From NCBI GenBank assembly GCA_003512125.1, contig DOSQ01000057.1:1-6636 (forward strand): a stretch of DNA of 6,636 nucleotides, read 5' to 3'. This document shows, one piece after another, positions 6,155 to 6,636 of the stretch. The position numbers were made by a program, and so were the translations under genes. The notes below the pieces were generated by a model. The model worked only from the letters and a program-made list of their open reading frames with translations, made no database searches and had not been told where the DNA came from. Every line of letters begins with the position of its first letter. Position 1 is the stretch's first letter. This DNA is from Acidaminococcaceae bacterium. GTDB lineage: Bacteria > Bacillota > Negativicutes > Acidaminococcales > Acidaminococcaceae.

Positions 6155-6210
6155 CCCGCGAGCGACGGGGAGGAGATGACTGCGTGGCCGGTAACCGGCT
6201 GGCAGCTGCC
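6155..6210 (+). promoter_or_regulatory. Riboswitch expression platform, candidate switching hairpins
   Basis: Between aptamer and terminator lie CCCG/CGGG (6155-6158 with 6166-6169), GCCGG-TAA-CCGGC (6187-6199) and the palindrome GGCAGCTGCC (6201-6210). GACGG (6164-6168) can also pair with CCGTC (6217-6221), the base of the terminator, so it could serve as antiterminator. The pairing scheme is inferred by eye. Confidence 0.45.
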
Positions 6211-6217
6211 TTCAAAC

Positions 6218-6247
6218 CGTCTTTTCATAAACGAAAAGACGTTTTTT
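6218..6247 (+). terminator. Riboswitch-controlled intrinsic terminator
   Basis: CGTCTTTTC (6218-6226) pairs perfectly with GAAAAGACG (6233-6241) over a 6-base loop, followed by six T (6242-6247). It lies between the cobalamin aptamer and the gene at 6530, so it is the natural off-state terminator. Confidence 0.9.
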
Positions 6248-6529
6248 AATTCAGTTTATATTACGGCCTGGACAACCGTCATATAATGATTTGCCATTCT
6301 CAAACCTTCCGAATTTACGTGCGGGGTAACAGAGCCGGACACTTTGTTACCCGCACGGGTCTGAAGGTAAAAGAGGGGAATCGGGGCAGCGACAGTGATC
6401 ACTCTCACACGAGCTTGTTTTTTTATGCGGTAACATCCATCCGGCGACGGATGGTTTTACATAGATTCAGCGACCGGGCGCATTTCCCGGAAGGAGAATC
6501 ACTATTCTATATGAGGAGGTAAATTGTTT
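6248..6529 (+). other. Long structured leader between terminator and next gene
   Basis: These 282 bases contain no supported gene but fold strongly. Domain 1: outer stem ACCTTC/GAAGGT (6304-6309 with 6363-6368) and inner 13-bp stem with one bulged G (6318-6331 with 6345-6357). Domain 2: CCATCCG-GCGA-CGGATGG (6437-6454) with a GNRA-type tetraloop, extended by GTAA/TTAC (6430-6433 with 6457-6460). Domain 3: CCGGG/CCCGG (6474-6478 with 6486-6490) inside GATTC/GAATC (6464-6468 with 6496-6500). A T run (6418-6424) follows domain 1 at a distance. A TATAAT (6282-6287) lacks a good -35. I do not recognise a known RNA family. Confidence 0.5.
6514..6520 (+). promoter_or_regulatory. Ribosome binding site of the riboswitch-controlled gene
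   Basis: AGGAGGT lies 9 bases before the ATG at 6530, and the nearest leader hairpin ends at 6500, so the site itself appears free of stable pairing. Confidence 0.85.
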
Positions 6530-6636
6530 ATGGCTGAACAAACCAACGTCGAGCCGTCCAACTCCAAGCCGTTGACTGACAAGGAATTGGAAGAACTTCT
6601 GCATAAGTCCGAGCAGAACGCAACTTATCCGGAAGT
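6530..6636 (+). CDS. N terminus of an unidentified cobalamin-regulated protein (3' end outside window)
   Basis: Only 35 full codons are inside the window. The start is well supported by AGGAGGT 9 bases upstream. The visible part is hydrophilic and acidic, rich in Glu, Lys, Asn and Ser (MAEQTNVEPSNSK, then a likely helix DKELEELLHKSEQN), with no signal peptide or membrane segment, so a cytoplasmic N terminus is likely. I do not recognise the family. Its place behind a cobalamin riboswitch says it is turned down when B12 is plentiful, which fits corrinoid uptake or synthesis, cobalt uptake, or a B12-independent alternative enzyme. Codons resemble those of the other genes here. Confidence 0.8.
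   Translation, partial: MAEQTNVEPSNSKPLTDKELEELLHKSEQNATYPE

Noticed and set aside
5916..6179. 87-codon + strand frame
   Set aside because: It is read straight through the cobalamin aptamer; the RNA structure explains the sequence.
6176..6286. 36-codon frame starting right after GGGGAGGAG, spanning the riboswitch terminator, as a leader peptide
   Set aside because: The purine run is only 0-2 bases from the ATG, too close for normal initiation, and the purine run has a structural role in the switching model. Not excluded fully.
6437..6458. GC-rich hairpin followed by TTTT as another terminator
   Set aside because: Only four T followed by AC, and the T bases can join the extended stem; better seen as part of the folded leader.
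6286..6522. 78-codon + strand frame in the second leader
   Set aside because: No ribosome binding site and a composition typical of non-coding DNA; the region is better explained by RNA stems.
6511..6522. Three-codon mini-frame (Met-Arg-Arg-stop) over the ribosome binding site at 6514
   Set aside because: It is simply the AGGAGG sequence read as codons; nothing supports its translation.

Overview
The window reads as a bacterial chromosome segment, most plausibly from an anaerobic Bacillota of the Negativicutes type (diderm Firmicutes such as Acidaminococcus, Phascolarctobacterium or Dialister relatives). This is inference: two lipoprotein binding proteins with Firmicutes-style strong AGGAGG ribosome binding sites, a signal-peptide-bearing CbiK chelatase (which makes most sense with a periplasm), a cobalamin riboswitch and AT-rich intergenic DNA between roughly half-GC genes. 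No marker gene settles the taxonomy.

Layout from left to right. The 3' part of a zinc/cadmium/lead-exporting P1B-2 ATPase (CadA/ZntA type) fills the first 1.8 kb on the + strand. After a 200-base gap with hairpins comes a polar amino acid ABC substrate-binding lipoprotein (2000-2788, +), closed by a clear intrinsic terminator. A well-formed promoter then drives an exported CbiK-family cobaltochelatase (3095-4117, +), ended by a strong terminator that can work in both directions. Convergent to it, on the - strand, are a ferric-iron-type (AfuA/COG1840) substrate-binding lipoprotein (4551-5588) and, just downstream of it, a 66-residue uncharacterised protein (4309-4509).

The last kilobase is a long divergent regulatory region. 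A promoter overlapped by a perfect AT-rich palindrome resembling a Fur box feeds a complete cobalamin riboswitch (about 5983-6138) and then an intrinsic terminator (6218-6247). A further 280 bases of strongly folded leader precede the start of a gene at 6530 that runs off the window and that I cannot identify.

The common theme is metals and corrinoids: export of soft divalent metals, capture of iron, insertion of cobalt into a tetrapyrrole outside the cytoplasm, and a B12-sensed gene. No permease or ATPase for either binding protein lies in the window. The most unusual points are the exported chelatase, the apparent stacking of a Fur-like site on a B12 riboswitch promoter, the related AT-rich motif upstream of the chelatase promoter, and the second structured leader after the riboswitch terminator.
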